From the NCBI GenBank assembly GCA_012522795.1, contig JAAYJT010000042.1, positions 56,039 to 120,038 on the forward strand: a stretch of 64,000 bases of DNA, written 5' to 3'. Numbering within the stretch: position 1 is the first letter of the stretch; every line of letters starts with the position of its first letter. Position numbers and translations under genes: made by a program. The DNA is from Bacteroidales bacterium (lineage in GTDB: Bacteria > Bacteroidota > Bacteroidia > Bacteroidales > JAAYJT01). The notes under the pieces are model-generated. The model was given only the letters and a program-made list of their open reading frames with translations, searched no databases and had not been told where the DNA came from. Shown in pieces: positions 36,070 to 45,458 of this stretch.

Positions 36070-37551
36070 ATGCGGAAAAAATTTCTTACAAATCTTATAC
36101 TACTGTTATTTTTAAATCTGCTGGTCAAACCTTTTTGGATATTTGGCATTGACCGCGTAGTTCAAAATGCTGTAGGTGCTGAGGAATACGGATTTTATTT
36201 CACTATCCTGAATTTTACATTCATCTTTAATATTTTACTTGATTTTGGGATCACCAATTTCAATAACCGCAATATTGCACAACATCATCAGTTGCTGCAT
36301 AAACATTTTTCGGGACTTGTTATCCTGAAATTTTTACTGTCGCTGGTGTATTTTGCAGTTATTTTCATTGTCGGTTTGATTATGAAGTACGATGCGCGGC
36401 AAATGACGCTTTTAGCCGTACTGGGATTCAATCAGTTCCTGCTTTCATTCATACTTTATCTGCGATCGAATATTTCGGGGTTGCTGATGTTTAAAACTGA
36501 CAGCATGCTTTCAGTGATGGACCGCTTGCTGATGATATTGTTTTGTGGCATTCTGCTTTGGGGTAATGTAACCGACCAACCTTTCAAAATAGAATGGTTT
36601 GCATACTCACAAACGGCTGCTTATTTCGTAACTATTGTAATAGCCGCTGCTATAGTGATTTATAAGGCTGAATTTCGCAAATTATACTGGAATCGCCTGT
36701 TTTTCATAATGATAATAAAAAAAAGTTTCCCTTTTGCCATACTTGTTTTGCTGATGGCATTTTACAACAGGGTTGACAGTGTAATGATAGAAAAGATACT
36801 GAGAAACAGCATAGGTAATGAGCAATCAGGGGTATATGCTCAGGCTTACCGCCTTCTTGACGCTGTAAACATGATTGCTTATCTGTTTTCGATATTGTTG
36901 CTGCCTTTGTTTGCGCGTATGATAAAACACAAGCAACCTATAGATGAACTTGTAAAATTATCGTTTTCATTATTATTCATAGCAGCAATTATGGTTGCCA
37001 TGGGAGCTATATTTTATAATGAGCCGATCATGCGTCTGCTTTATCCAGCCAGAATAATGGAATTGCCTGAGGTTTATGAGTTGCGAATAAGTCAGTCGGC
37101 ACAGGTTTTTTCATTACTTATGTGCGGATTCATTCCAATAAGTACAACCTATATTTTTGGTACTCTTCTAACTGCTAACGGAAATCTCAAACATTTGAAC
37201 ATAGTGGCTGCTTTTGGAATGACCCTGAACATTATTATGAATCTCGTTCTGGTTCCCCGATTATTTGCAGTAGGTTCAGCTATTACAAGTCTTACTACCC
37301 AGAGTATTACGGCATTGCTTCAGATCCTGCTTGCACAGTATTTCTTCCGGTTTAAGATAAATTACAGTTTTTTAGCCCGGATTGTAATATTTACTCTTGG
37401 ATCTTTAATAATGGGGTGGATATCAATTAATTCAGGATTAAGCTGGATTAGCTCTTTTGCTGTACTAATGCTGTTTATTTTAGCTTTTTCATTTTTGATC
37501 AGAATATTAAGTTTCAAAACTTTATTTGAGATACTAAAAGAATATGAATAA
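36070..37551 (+). CDS. Wzx-like oligosaccharide flippase
   Basis: Polytopic inner-membrane protein of the polysaccharide transport (PST/MATE-like) superfamily that flips lipid-linked oligosaccharide to the periplasm. About 12-14 hydrophobic helices span the 493 residues, starting with NLILLLFLNLLVKPFWIFGI and including YGFYFTILNFTFIFNILLDFGI, typical of Wzx. It leads a plus-strand run with two Wzz-like proteins and an O-antigen ligase, giving Wzx/Wzy-type assembly. Confidence 0.88.
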   Translation: MRKKFLTNLILLLFLNLLVKPFWIFGIDRVVQNAVGAEEYGFYFTILNFTFIFNILLDFGITNFNNRNIAQHHQLLHKHFSGLVILKFLLSLVYFAVIFIVGLIMKYDARQMTLLAVLGFNQFLLSFILYLRSNISGLLMFKTDSMLSVMDRLLMILFCGILLWGNVTDQPFKIEWFAYSQTAAYFVTIVIAAAIVIYKAEFRKLYWNRLFFIMIIKKSFPFAILVLLMAFYNRVDSVMIEKILRNSIGNEQSGVYAQAYRLLDAVNMIAYLFSILLLPLFARMIKHKQPIDELVKLSFSLLFIAAIMVAMGAIFYNEPIMRLLYPARIMELPEVYELRISQSAQVFSLLMCGFIPISTTYIFGTLLTANGNLKHLNIVAAFGMTLNIIMNLVLVPRLFAVGSAITSLTTQSITALLQILLAQYFFRFKINYSFLARIVIFTLGSLIMGWISINSGLSWISSFAVLMLFILAFSFLIRILSFKTLFEILKEYE

Positions 37552-37571
37552 GCTAGAATCATAAAATTTTA

Positions 37572-37579
37572 TACTTTTG
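37572..37579 (+). promoter_or_regulatory. -7 box before the Wzz pair
   Basis: TACTTTTG, 34 nt before the ATG at 37614, between the flippase gene and the first chain-length gene. Confidence 0.35.
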
Positions 37580-37613
37580 CCTTTCATTAATTCCCTTTAA
37601 TTCTCTGACTGCT

Positions 37614-38726
37614 ATGGCAGACCCGTTAGAAAACAGTAATAAATTCAATTCCGGTAATCTGATACTATTTATTTATAAATGGAGGAAGCCTTTGGTTCTT
37701 ACTACCATTATTGCTGTTATCTGTTCAGTGATCTTTTCTTCTCCTTATTTTATAACACCGAAATTTAAATCATTTGTAATCCTCTATCCTACTTCATCGG
37801 GAAGTATTTCAAAAGCTTTGCTTACTGATCGTACCGGACAACAACATGATCTATTGGATTTTGGGCAGGAAGCCCAGACTGAGCACATGCTTCAGATTCT
37901 GAATTCGGGCAGGATAAGAAATAATGTTGTTGAGAAATTCAATCTGATGGAGCATTATAAAATAAATCCATCAGCTAAATACAAGCAAACAAGGTTACAG
38001 CGTGAGTATGAAAGAAATATCTCTTTCAGACGGACTGAATTCATGGCTGTAAAGATCTCTGTTCTTGACAAGGAACCGCAGATTGCTGCCGACATTGCCA
38101 ATTATATAGCCATGCTGGTTGACTCGGTTCGTAACGAAATGAGAAAAGAAATAGCAATTCCGGGTTTTCAGATAGTTGAACAGCAATACCTTGAACTTAA
38201 GCATGAGATCAAACTGAAAGAGGATTCTCTGACAATGCTTCGTACACTTGGTGTGCATGATTATGAATCGCAGTCGGAAATGCTCAACCAACAACTTGCA
38301 ATTGAAATAGCAAGAAATAATAATCAGGGCATAAAGGCTCTGGAGGAGAGACTTGAAGTGCTTTCGAAGTACGGAAGTGCTTATGTGTCGTTACGAGATC
38401 AGATATTGCTGGATCAGAAACAGCTTAGCATTCTTAAAACCCGTTACGATGAGGCTAAAGTGGATGCCGAACAGCAATTACCTTTTAAATTTATGGTTGA
38501 AGAAGCTATAAAAGCTGAAAAAAAATCTTATCCCATACGCTGGCTTATTGTTTTGTTTTCTGCTTTCAGTACACTGCTTATAGGTATTATTACATTACTG
38601 GTGGCTGAAAACTTCAGGACGGTTTTAAAAGGTTCGGAAAAGAAAGATGACGAACATCATAAGACTATTTCAATACCAATTGTTAGCAAAAAAGAACGTT
38701 TAAGAAACATAGTAAAAACTAACTGA
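37614..38726 (+). CDS. Wzz-like chain-length determinant protein 1
   Basis: Inner-membrane polysaccharide co-polymerase of 370 aa. TM1 is LTTIIAVICSVIFSSPYF (about 30-47), TM2 is near 305-330 (WLIVLFSAFSTLLIGIITL), and between them lies a mainly alpha-helical periplasmic domain with coiled coils (LKHEIKLKEDSLTML, ALEERLEVLSKYG). The pre-TM2 motif KKSYPIRWLIV is shared with the next gene. No kinase domain. A cytoplasmic Lys/Glu-rich tail follows TM2. Confidence 0.87.
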   Translation: MADPLENSNKFNSGNLILFIYKWRKPLVLTTIIAVICSVIFSSPYFITPKFKSFVILYPTSSGSISKALLTDRTGQQHDLLDFGQEAQTEHMLQILNSGRIRNNVVEKFNLMEHYKINPSAKYKQTRLQREYERNISFRRTEFMAVKISVLDKEPQIAADIANYIAMLVDSVRNEMRKEIAIPGFQIVEQQYLELKHEIKLKEDSLTMLRTLGVHDYESQSEMLNQQLAIEIARNNNQGIKALEERLEVLSKYGSAYVSLRDQILLDQKQLSILKTRYDEAKVDAEQQLPFKFMVEEAIKAEKKSYPIRWLIVLFSAFSTLLIGIITLLVAENFRTVLKGSEKKDDEHHKTISIPIVSKKERLRNIVKTN

Positions 38727-38735
38727 AAAGATGTG

Positions 38736-39719
38736 ATGGAAAAATTTTTTAGTAATACTAACCTCATTACTATTTTTCTGAAATGGAAATGGCATCTTCT
38801 GATAATTGCTGTTATTGCCGGGCTTGCGGCTGTGATTATATCAAGCTCTTTGGTAATAACTCCAAAATATAAATCGTTTGCGATACTATATCCGGTTAAC
38901 CTGAGTGCCTACTCTGATGAAAGCGAAACCGAACAGATGCTGCAATGGTTTGGATCAAAGGAAATTATGGATGACATCATTGAAACTTTTGACTTATCCA
39001 CACACTATAAGATCAGTCCTGATTACAAATATTACCATACTGTAATGAAGGCACTTTATGAAAAAAATGTGCGTATCAAAAAAACTCCTTACGAAGCAAT
39101 TCAGATTGAGGTGTACGACAGTGACCCTATTATAGCCTGCCGCATGGTGGATTCAATTATTTCTTTTACAAATAGCCTTATCTTAAAAAATCATAGCGAA
39201 AAATATCGCGAGGGACTGATCGTTATGGAGAATCTTCTCTCATTGAAACAACATGAGCTGGATTCGGTTGCTGCCGTATTAAATATTTTAAGCACCGAAT
39301 ATGACATAATTGATTATCCCAATCAGTCAAGAGAAATCGCCCGCGGATACCTGCGTACAGTTGACGGCAATAATGCTTCAAACATCAATACTCAGGAAGT
39401 ACTAAAATGGAAAAAGTATATTGAAGAAAAAGGAAACGTTTGGACCAGATACAATAACAGGTATTTTGATCTTATTGCTGAATACGGTAATTATAAAATT
39501 CAATATGAAAATGCATTGATCAATACCGAAAAACATATTACATATACTACTGTAGTTACAAAACCTGTTCCTGCCGATAAAAAATCATACCCTATACGCT
39601 GGCTGATCGTTGTTAACATTATACTTGCCACATTGATATTCAGCATTGTAATAATTGCTTTTATTGAAATTAACAGGAAATCTCAAAAAATACTTCTGGC
39701 TTCAGAATCAGGATCCTGA
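38736..39719 (+). CDS. Wzz-like chain-length determinant protein 2
   Basis: Paralogue of the previous gene, 327 aa from the ATG at 38736 (a GTG directly before it is also possible). TM1 is LLIIAVIAGLAAVIISSSLV, TM2 is WLIVVNIILATLIFSIVIIAF, and the pair share TPKYKSFAILYP-type and KKSYPIRWLIV motifs. The gap between the two genes is 9 nt. Two divergent copies may form hetero-oligomers or set two chain-length modes, which is inference. Confidence 0.85.
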   Translation: MEKFFSNTNLITIFLKWKWHLLIIAVIAGLAAVIISSSLVITPKYKSFAILYPVNLSAYSDESETEQMLQWFGSKEIMDDIIETFDLSTHYKISPDYKYYHTVMKALYEKNVRIKKTPYEAIQIEVYDSDPIIACRMVDSIISFTNSLILKNHSEKYREGLIVMENLLSLKQHELDSVAAVLNILSTEYDIIDYPNQSREIARGYLRTVDGNNASNINTQEVLKWKKYIEEKGNVWTRYNNRYFDLIAEYGNYKIQYENALINTEKHITYTTVVTKPVPADKKSYPIRWLIVVNIILATLIFSIVIIAFIEINRKSQKILLASESGS

Positions 39720-39743
39720 TTGCAAAAATATAATTTCAGATTC

Positions 39744-41246
39744 ATGTTGGGCTACATGCAATTAAAAACTCTTGCCGAAAAGATGGCATTAAACCGTCTT
39801 TCAGATAAAACCAGATTATTTTTGGTTTATTTTCTGAGTTTTTGTTTTATTGCTTTGAACAGCTATCTGATATACAAGGAATTTTACTGGGGTGCAGCTA
39901 TTCCCTTATTTTTGATCATTGCCTGGTTTTTTCTTTTCGCATTCGATAAAATTATACTTCTTATCATTTTTCTCACTCCTTTATCAGTAGAATTACTTAA
40001 TTTAGAGCTTAATGCAGGGATCTCACTTCCTGTAGAGCCACTGATGCTGGGGGCTTTAGTGTTGTTTTTCCTTAAAGTTCTCTTTGATCACAGATACGAC
40101 AGAAAAGTGCTGAAACACAGTGTAAGTGTTTTCATTATTGCAGGGCTGATATGGATGTTCATTACCACCTTGACAAGCCAGATATTTCTGGTTTCAGCAA
40201 AAGCCTTCCTGTCGAGACTATGGTTTGTAATACCAATGTATTTTGTTGGTATTATGCTTTTTAAGGATTACCGTAACATTAAAAAGTTTTTCTGGCTTTA
40301 TGCAATTCCTTTACTTATAGTAATAGGATATACCACTTTAAGGCATTATACCTATGGTTTTGGTGAGAAAGCAGGCACCTGGGTCATGAAGCCATTTTAT
40401 AATGACCATACAGCCTATGGTGCTGTAATGTCAATGTTCATTCCGGTTTTTTTGGGTTTCAGTTTATTAAGAAATTACAAGCCGTGGATCAGATTTGCTG
40501 CCTTCTTAGTTGCAATGATAATGGTCATGGCATTGATATTTTCTTATAGCAGGGCTGCCTGGCTAAGTGTAGTCGTAGCGTCTGGCGTTTTCATCATAAT
40601 TATTTTCAGAATCAAATTCAGGTGGCTGCTGATAAGTGCAATAGTGCTGATTTCAGTTTTTTTTACTTTCAGGTTTGAAATAATTGATCACCTTTCAAAA
40701 AACAAGCAGGATAGCTCAGCCGATTTTGTTGAACATGTTCAGTCAATTGCCAATATTTCGTCTGATGCTAGCAATCTGGAAAGGATAAACCGCTGGCAAT
40801 CAGCAATACGCATGTTCAAAGAACGGCCTGTATTTGGTTTCGGAGCGGGAACTTATCAGTTTCTTTATGCTCCGTATCAGCGTTCGAAAGAAAGAACCAT
40901 TATCAGTACTAATTTTGGTGATGTCGGAAATGCACATAGCGAGTATATTGGTCCAATGGCTGAATCCGGATTATTAGGTATGCTTACCTTTGTTGCGCTT
41001 GCAATTGCTGTAATTTATACAGGACTGAATGTATACAAAAGATCTGATATCAGGGAGATACGTATTATCAGCCTGTCAGTCACTCTCGGGCTTATAACTT
41101 ATCTTACTCATGGTTTTCTGAATAATTTTCTCGATACCGAAAAACTATCAGTTCCTTTTTGGGGCTTTACAGCAATAATTGTTGCACTTCATTTATATCA
41201 TTTTCAAAAACCTGAAAGTCGCATTCCAGTCAAGACCAAAGAATGA
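39744..41246 (+). CDS. O-antigen ligase/polymerase (Wzy_C) family protein
   Basis: Polytopic membrane glycosyltransferase of about 500 aa that polymerises or ligates lipid-linked glycan in the periplasm. Roughly a dozen TM segments. The large periplasmic loop carries RINRWQSAIRMFKERPVFGFGAGTY and the conserved NAHSEYIGPMAESGLLG motif (catalytic-type His). An ATG at 39744 is preferred; a TTG at 39720, directly after the upstream stop, would add 8 residues. Last gene of the export run. Confidence 0.87.
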   Translation: MLGYMQLKTLAEKMALNRLSDKTRLFLVYFLSFCFIALNSYLIYKEFYWGAAIPLFLIIAWFFLFAFDKIILLIIFLTPLSVELLNLELNAGISLPVEPLMLGALVLFFLKVLFDHRYDRKVLKHSVSVFIIAGLIWMFITTLTSQIFLVSAKAFLSRLWFVIPMYFVGIMLFKDYRNIKKFFWLYAIPLLIVIGYTTLRHYTYGFGEKAGTWVMKPFYNDHTAYGAVMSMFIPVFLGFSLLRNYKPWIRFAAFLVAMIMVMALIFSYSRAAWLSVVVASGVFIIIIFRIKFRWLLISAIVLISVFFTFRFEIIDHLSKNKQDSSADFVEHVQSIANISSDASNLERINRWQSAIRMFKERPVFGFGAGTYQFLYAPYQRSKERTIISTNFGDVGNAHSEYIGPMAESGLLGMLTFVALAIAVIYTGLNVYKRSDIREIRIISLSVTLGLITYLTHGFLNNFLDTEKLSVPFWGFTAIIVALHLYHFQKPESRIPVKTKE

Positions 41247-41306
41247 TCATTAACTTTTTCTCCGTCTTATTTTTCTTACTACCGCCTGAAGATAGTGCTT
41301 TTTAAG

Positions 41307-41314
41307 TAATTTTG
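41307..41314 (+). promoter_or_regulatory. -7 box upstream of ychF
   Basis: TAATTTTG, 19 nt before the ychF ATG. Confidence 0.4.
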
Positions 41315-41333
41315 CATTTTTTAAATTATAGTT

Positions 41334-42431
41334 ATGCCTTTACATTGTGGAATCATTGGTCTTGCCAATTCAGGGAAAAGCACTTTGTTCAATTGTGTTT
41401 CAAATACAAAGGCACTTACCAGCCCATATGCATATACAAGTAATAAATCGAACATTGGTGTTGTAAAAGTTCCAGATCCCCGTCTTCATGAAATTAATAA
41501 CTTCGTTAAGGCGGCGAAGATAGTCCCAACAACTATTGAACTTGTTGATATTCCAGGTCTTGCCAGAGGCTCAAGTCATGGCGAAGGTGTTGGTAATAGT
41601 TTCCTTTCCGATATACGGAATGCAGATGCATTGATTCATATTGTCCGCTGTTTTGATGATCCCAACCTCCCCCACCTTGATGGCTCGGTTGACCCGGTTC
41701 GTGACAAGGAAACCCTTGAACTTGAACTTCAGGTAAAGGATATTGAATCAATTGATAAAAAGATTGCTCGCCTTGAAAAGATGGCAAAAACAGGAGAAAA
41801 AATTTACAGACAGCAAATTGATATTTTGATGATCTTCAGGCAACATCTTGAGTCATTCGGGATGGCACGAACCGCACCAGTTACCGGTGATGACCGTCAG
41901 GTGATTGATGATCTTTTCCTGCTGACTGAAAAACCTGTTATCTATGTTTGTAATACCGATGCTGAATCGGCTAATGCAGGTAACAAATACACAGAAGCTT
42001 TTATAAAATCCGTTGAAGGAGAAGACACTCAGATTCTTATAATAGCAGCACAGGCTGAAGCCGAAATTGCAGAACTGGAAAGCGAAGATGATCGTATGGC
42101 TTTTCTTCAGGACATGGGTTTGAAAGAACCCGGAGTTGACAAACTCATCAGGGCTGCATACAAGATCCTTGACCTTGAAACTTTTTTTACCACCGGAGTA
42201 AGAGAGGTGAGAGCCTGGACTATACGTAAAGGCACCCTTGCACCTAAGGCTGCAGGAGTTATTCACAGCGACATGGAGCGTGGTTTTATACGTGCCGAAG
42301 TCATGAAATATCATGATTTTGTTACCCTTGGTTCAGAACATGCCTGCCGCGAAGCAGGAAAATTTGCTATCGAAGGTAAAAATTATGAGGTAAAAGACGG
42401 CGACTTACTGCATATCAGATTTAATGTGTGA
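41334..42431 (+). CDS. ychF: redox-regulated ATPase YchF
   Basis: Obg-family P-loop protein that binds ATP in preference to GTP and associates with the ribosome. Walker A GLANSGKS, DIPGLARGSSHGEGVGN (switch II/G3), long coiled-coil insert (about 125-170), and C-terminal TGS domain (VREVRAWTIRKGTLAPKAAG...GDLLHIRFNV). Length 365 aa is exact for the family. Confidence 0.97.
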   Translation: MPLHCGIIGLANSGKSTLFNCVSNTKALTSPYAYTSNKSNIGVVKVPDPRLHEINNFVKAAKIVPTTIELVDIPGLARGSSHGEGVGNSFLSDIRNADALIHIVRCFDDPNLPHLDGSVDPVRDKETLELELQVKDIESIDKKIARLEKMAKTGEKIYRQQIDILMIFRQHLESFGMARTAPVTGDDRQVIDDLFLLTEKPVIYVCNTDAESANAGNKYTEAFIKSVEGEDTQILIIAAQAEAEIAELESEDDRMAFLQDMGLKEPGVDKLIRAAYKILDLETFFTTGVREVRAWTIRKGTLAPKAAGVIHSDMERGFIRAEVMKYHDFVTLGSEHACREAGKFAIEGKNYEVKDGDLLHIRFNV

Positions 42432-42529
42432 TGTTTCACCAAAGAGAAAAACTACTTTATTGTGAATAACTTTCCCTTATCGTTTCATAACTCAGAGTCT
42501 ATAACCCTTACAGCTTCGTTTCTTTTCAG

Positions 42530-42537
42530 TATATTTG
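42530..42537 (+). promoter_or_regulatory. -7 box upstream of parE
   Basis: TATATTTG, 22 nt before the parE ATG, downstream of ychF. Confidence 0.45.
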
Positions 42538-42559
42538 CACCAGAAAGGATTTTAGCTGA

Positions 42560-44398
42560 ATGACGGAAAAATATACTGAAGAAAGCATACGGTCATTAGA
42601 CTGGAAAGAACATATACGGCTTCGTCCGGGTATGTATATTGGTAAACTTGGCGATGGCTCATCACAGGATGATGGTATCTATGTGCTTATTAAAGAAGTA
42701 ATTGACAATGCTATTGACGAGTTTGTAATGGGGCATGGCCGTACAATAGATATAAGTATTAAGGATCAAATGGTTACTGTAAGGGACTACGGACGTGGAA
42801 TGCCCCTGGGCAAAGTGATTGATTGTGTATCAAAGATAAATACCGGCGCTAAGTACGACTCAAAAGTGTTCAAAAAAGCGGTTGGGTTGAACGGAGTTGG
42901 TTCAAAAGCTGTAAATGCCCTGTCGAAATATTTTAAAGCCCAGTCAGTAAGGGATAACCGTACAAAGATTGTGGAATATGAACATGGCAACCTTGTTACC
43001 GACCATCCTGAGCAGAATTGCACTGATAAAAATGGCACCCTTATTTCTTTTACGCCAGACGATGCTATTTTCGGGAAATATCATTTTCTTAGCGAATACA
43101 TTGAAAAACAGCTATGGAACTATGTTTATCTGAATAATGGGCTTACCATACGGTTTAACGGACAATCGTTTTATTCAAAAAACGGTTTGCATGATCTGCT
43201 CTCAAATGTCATTAACGGCGGCAACCAGTTATACCCTGTAATACATATCAAGGAAGATGATTTTGAATGTGCCTTTACTCATACTTCCAAGCAGTACGGC
43301 GAAGAATATTACTCGTTTGTGAACGGCCAGCATACTACACAGGGAGGATCACATCAGGCTGCATTCCGCGAGGCTATTGTTAAAACTATCAGAGATTTTT
43401 ATAAAAGGGATTTCGATGCTTCCGATATCCGTTCTTCAATAATTGCTGCTCTTAGTATTAAAATTATAGAACCGGTATTTGAATCCCAGACTAAAACAAA
43501 ACTGGGTTCAACTCATATGGAACCTGGCGGTCAGACTATCCGGAATTATGTAAACGACATTGTAAAGCGAAATCTTGATAACTACCTGCATATCAATACT
43601 GAAACTGCGGAGGCACTTCACCGAAAGATACTTCAGTCAGAAAAAGAACGCAAGGAGCTTGCAGACATTAAAAAAATGGCAAAAGAACGAGTTAAAAAAG
43701 CCAGTCTGCATAACAAAAAGCTACGCGATTGCCGTATACATTACAACAGCAATGATAACCGCCGTCTTGAAACCACCCTTTTCATAACTGAGGGCGATTC
43801 GGCAAGCGGATCAATAACAAAATCAAGAGATGTGAACACACAGGCGGTCTTCAGTCTTAAAGGTAAGCCGCTGAACTCATACGGATTAAATAAAAGAGTA
43901 GTGTATGAAAATGAAGAATTCAATTTGCTGCAAACTGCTTTGAACATTGAAGAAGATATTGACAATCTGAGATACAATAATATTGTAATAGCCACTGATG
44001 CCGATGTTGACGGAATGCATATCAGATTACTGCTATTGACGTTTTTCCTTCAGTTCTATCCGGATCTGGTAAAATCAGGACATTTATATATTCTGCAAAC
44101 CCCTTTGTTCAGGGTCAGGAATAAAAAGAAAACCATCTATTGCTATAGTGAAGAAGAACGTATAAATGCTATTAAGGAGCTTGGTCAGAACCCTGAAATT
44201 ACCCGCTTTAAAGGTTTGGGAGAGATAAGTCCAGATGAATTCAAACATTTCATAGGACCAAATATGCGCCTTGATCCGGTGATACTAAAGAAATCAGCAG
44301 AAATCCAGGAAACCCTTGAATTTTATATGGGCAGGAACACCCCTGAACGCCAGCAATTCATTATTCAGAACCTTCGCTACGAAGAAGAAGTGGTTTGA
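42560..44398 (+). CDS. parE: DNA topoisomerase IV subunit B
   Basis: ATPase subunit of topoisomerase IV, which decatenates daughter chromosomes with ParC. GHKL ATPase motifs: [19 protein letters not shown] and [14 protein letters not shown]; the TOPRIM domain carries [10 protein letters not shown] and [10 protein letters not shown]. Length 612 aa and the lack of a long insert fit Bacteroidota ParE. parC, the usual downstream partner, is missing here: the sequence passes into an accessory island 50-100 nt after the stop. A 113-bp piece of this gene (43786-43898) recurs at 46291. Confidence 0.95.
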   Translation: MTEKYTEESIRSLDWKEHIRLRPGMYIGKLGDGSSQDDGIYVLIKEVIDNAIDEFVMGHGRTIDISIKDQMVTVRDYGRGMPLGKVIDCVSKINTGAKYDSKVFKKAVGLNGVGSKAVNALSKYFKAQSVRDNRTKIVEYEHGNLVTDHPEQNCTDKNGTLISFTPDDAIFGKYHFLSEYIEKQLWNYVYLNNGLTIRFNGQSFYSKNGLHDLLSNVINGGNQLYPVIHIKEDDFECAFTHTSKQYGEEYYSFVNGQHTTQGGSHQAAFREAIVKTIRDFYKRDFDASDIRSSIIAALSIKIIEPVFESQTKTKLGSTHMEPGGQTIRNYVNDIVKRNLDNYLHINTETAEALHRKILQSEKERKELADIKKMAKERVKKASLHNKKLRDCRIHYNSNDNRRLETTLFITEGDSASGSITKSRDVNTQAVFSLKGKPLNSYGLNKRVVYENEEFNLLQTALNIEEDIDNLRYNNIVIATDADVDGMHIRLLLLTFFLQFYPDLVKSGHLYILQTPLFRVRNKKKTIYCYSEEERINAIKELGQNPEITRFKGLGEISPDEFKHFIGPNMRLDPVILKKSAEIQETLEFYMGRNTPERQQFIIQNLRYEEEVV

Positions 44399-44463
44399 GT
44401 TCCAAGTATTAGAAAATCTAAATTTTATCTCTTTTGACAAGTAAGGGTCTTACCCTACCTGGT

Positions 44464-44545
44464 TATCGCGGAATAGCGGTTTTGATGAAATCCCGGCTGA
44501 TACAGGTCATGGTGCTCCAGTATTTTCTTCCTCCTCTCCTACCCA
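44464..44545. repeat. junction repeat, left copy
   Basis: An 82-bp sequence nearly identical to 46422-46505 and in the same orientation. It spans the brxL 3' terminus and the bases just downstream of it. Confidence 0.9.
44507..44545 (-). pseudogene. remnant of the brxL 3' end
   Basis: Reads W-V-G-E-E-E-E-N-T-G-A-P-stop on the minus strand, against W-V-G-E-E-E-E-N-A-E-A-P-stop at the end of the intact brxL. Upstream of these 13 codons the similarity stops. It shows that a brxL 3' end was once directly next to parE. Confidence 0.85.
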
Positions 44546-44551
44546 AAAAGC

Positions 44552-44693
44552 ATTGAAAAATAAAAATCCTTTTGAGGTTTTATAAGATTTTTTATATAAA
44601 TTTGCTTATCAAATCCGCCACAAAGGTTGGATATTTAAGCAGAAGTTGTTATATAGTCCAACCATTTGGCAGAGTATGAACAAGTTATGGGGC
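44552..44693 (+). repeat. repeat A, copy 1
   Basis: First of three copies (with 60695-60836 and 62719-62832). It contains a TAnnTTTG box (TAAATTTG, 44597-44604), inverted arms GCCACAAAGGTTGGA (44617-44631) and TCCAACCATTTGGC (44657-44670) around a conserved 25-nt loop, and ends CAAGTTATG (GTTATG at 44684-44689). A plus-strand gene follows each copy. Confidence 0.85.
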
Positions 44694-44732
44694 ATTTTAT
44701 CTGAAGAAAACAAAGAAAATCTACATTTTTCG

Positions 44733-44740
44733 TATATTTG
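44733..44740 (+). promoter_or_regulatory. -7 box abutting the MNT start codon
   Basis: TATATTTG ends 5 nt before the ATG at 44746, so transcription would start at about the start codon and give a leaderless mRNA, unless the true start is a later Met (residue 14). Confidence 0.45.
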
Positions 44741-44745
44741 CATTT

Positions 44746-45063
44746 ATGGACGAAAAGTCAAAACATATAAGCAAGTTGATCAAGATGAACATTTCTGAGA
44801 TTGATCCTAATGCTCAAGTAATTCTATATGGCTCCAGAGCACGAGGTGACGCAAGAAGTGATTCTGATTGGGATATACTTGTGTTAACTGACTACCCTGT
44901 GGATATCAGACAGGAGAAAGTATTTAGAGACCATCTCTATGAGCTCGAACTTCAAACGGGTGAACCCCTATCAATATTTGTTTACTCAAAACAGGAGTGG
45001 AATACTAGGCAAAGAATCACTCCATACTATTTCAATGTAATGAGACAGGGGATTCAACTATGA
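44746..45063 (+). CDS. MNT-domain nucleotidyltransferase (MntA-like antitoxin)
   Basis: Minimal nucleotidyltransferase of 105 aa with the Pol-beta core VILYGSRARGDARSDSDWDILVL (GS-x-ARG followed by D-x-D). In MNT/HEPN pairs this protein is the antitoxin and AMPylates its partner HEPN protein. ATG overlap with the HEPN gene (ATGA at 45060-45063) shows tight coupling. It is the first gene after repeat A copy 1. Confidence 0.9.
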   Translation: MDEKSKHISKLIKMNISEIDPNAQVILYGSRARGDARSDSDWDILVLTDYPVDIRQEKVFRDHLYELELQTGEPLSIFVYSKQEWNTRQRITPYYFNVMRQGIQL

Positions 45064-45458
45064 AACGAGAAGAGCGACTTGAATACTCGAAAAATAGGAT
45101 AGAAACAGCATATAAAACTGTAGATGCTGCGAAATTACTGGCTGAGAATGGATTTTGGAATTCTGCTATTAACCGCTTGTACTACGCTGTTTTTTATGCT
45201 GTGAATGCTCTTCTAGTTGTTAATGAAATATATCCGCAGTCACATTCTGGTATGAAGAGTCAATACTCACAACATTTCATCAAGACAGGTAGAATGGACA
45301 TAAAATACGGAAAACTACTTGCTCAACTATACGATTGGAGGCAGAAAGGGGATTATGAAAACATGTATGATTACGATTCTGAATCAGTTAAACCTCTATT
45401 TGAACCTGTTCTTGAAATGATATCTGAAATTGAAAAAGAAATAAAAAACGCACTATAA
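45060..45458 (+). CDS. HEPN-domain protein (MNT partner toxin)
   Basis: 132-aa helical HEPN protein with the AAKLLAENGFWNSAINRLYYAVFYAVNALL core and YDWRQKGDYENMYDY, as in the COG1895 class found next to MNT proteins. The RNase motif R-x4-6-H of toxic HEPN proteins is not seen; R-x3-D-Y is there instead, so RNase activity is doubtful. The stop codon lies in TATAACAGC, the left edge of the attC-like element. Confidence 0.88.
   Translation: MKREERLEYSKNRIETAYKTVDAAKLLAENGFWNSAINRLYYAVFYAVNALLVVNEIYPQSHSGMKSQYSQHFIKTGRMDIKYGKLLAQLYDWRQKGDYENMYDYDSESVKPLFEPVLEMISEIEKEIKNAL

Larger units (their letters stand above)
44399..44745. other. island junction between parE and the MNT gene
   Basis: 347 bases without an intact gene. 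In order: a short spacer, the left copy of a junction sequence containing the last 13 codons of a second brxL (44464-44545), repeat A copy 1 (44552-44693), and the MNT promoter box at 44733. The left junction copy is about 90% identical to 46422-46505. Confidence 0.85.

Noticed and set aside
41853..42314. 153-codon open frame antisense to ychF
   Set aside because: Fully inside ychF, Ser/Cys/Phe-rich as antisense frames are; no independent signal.
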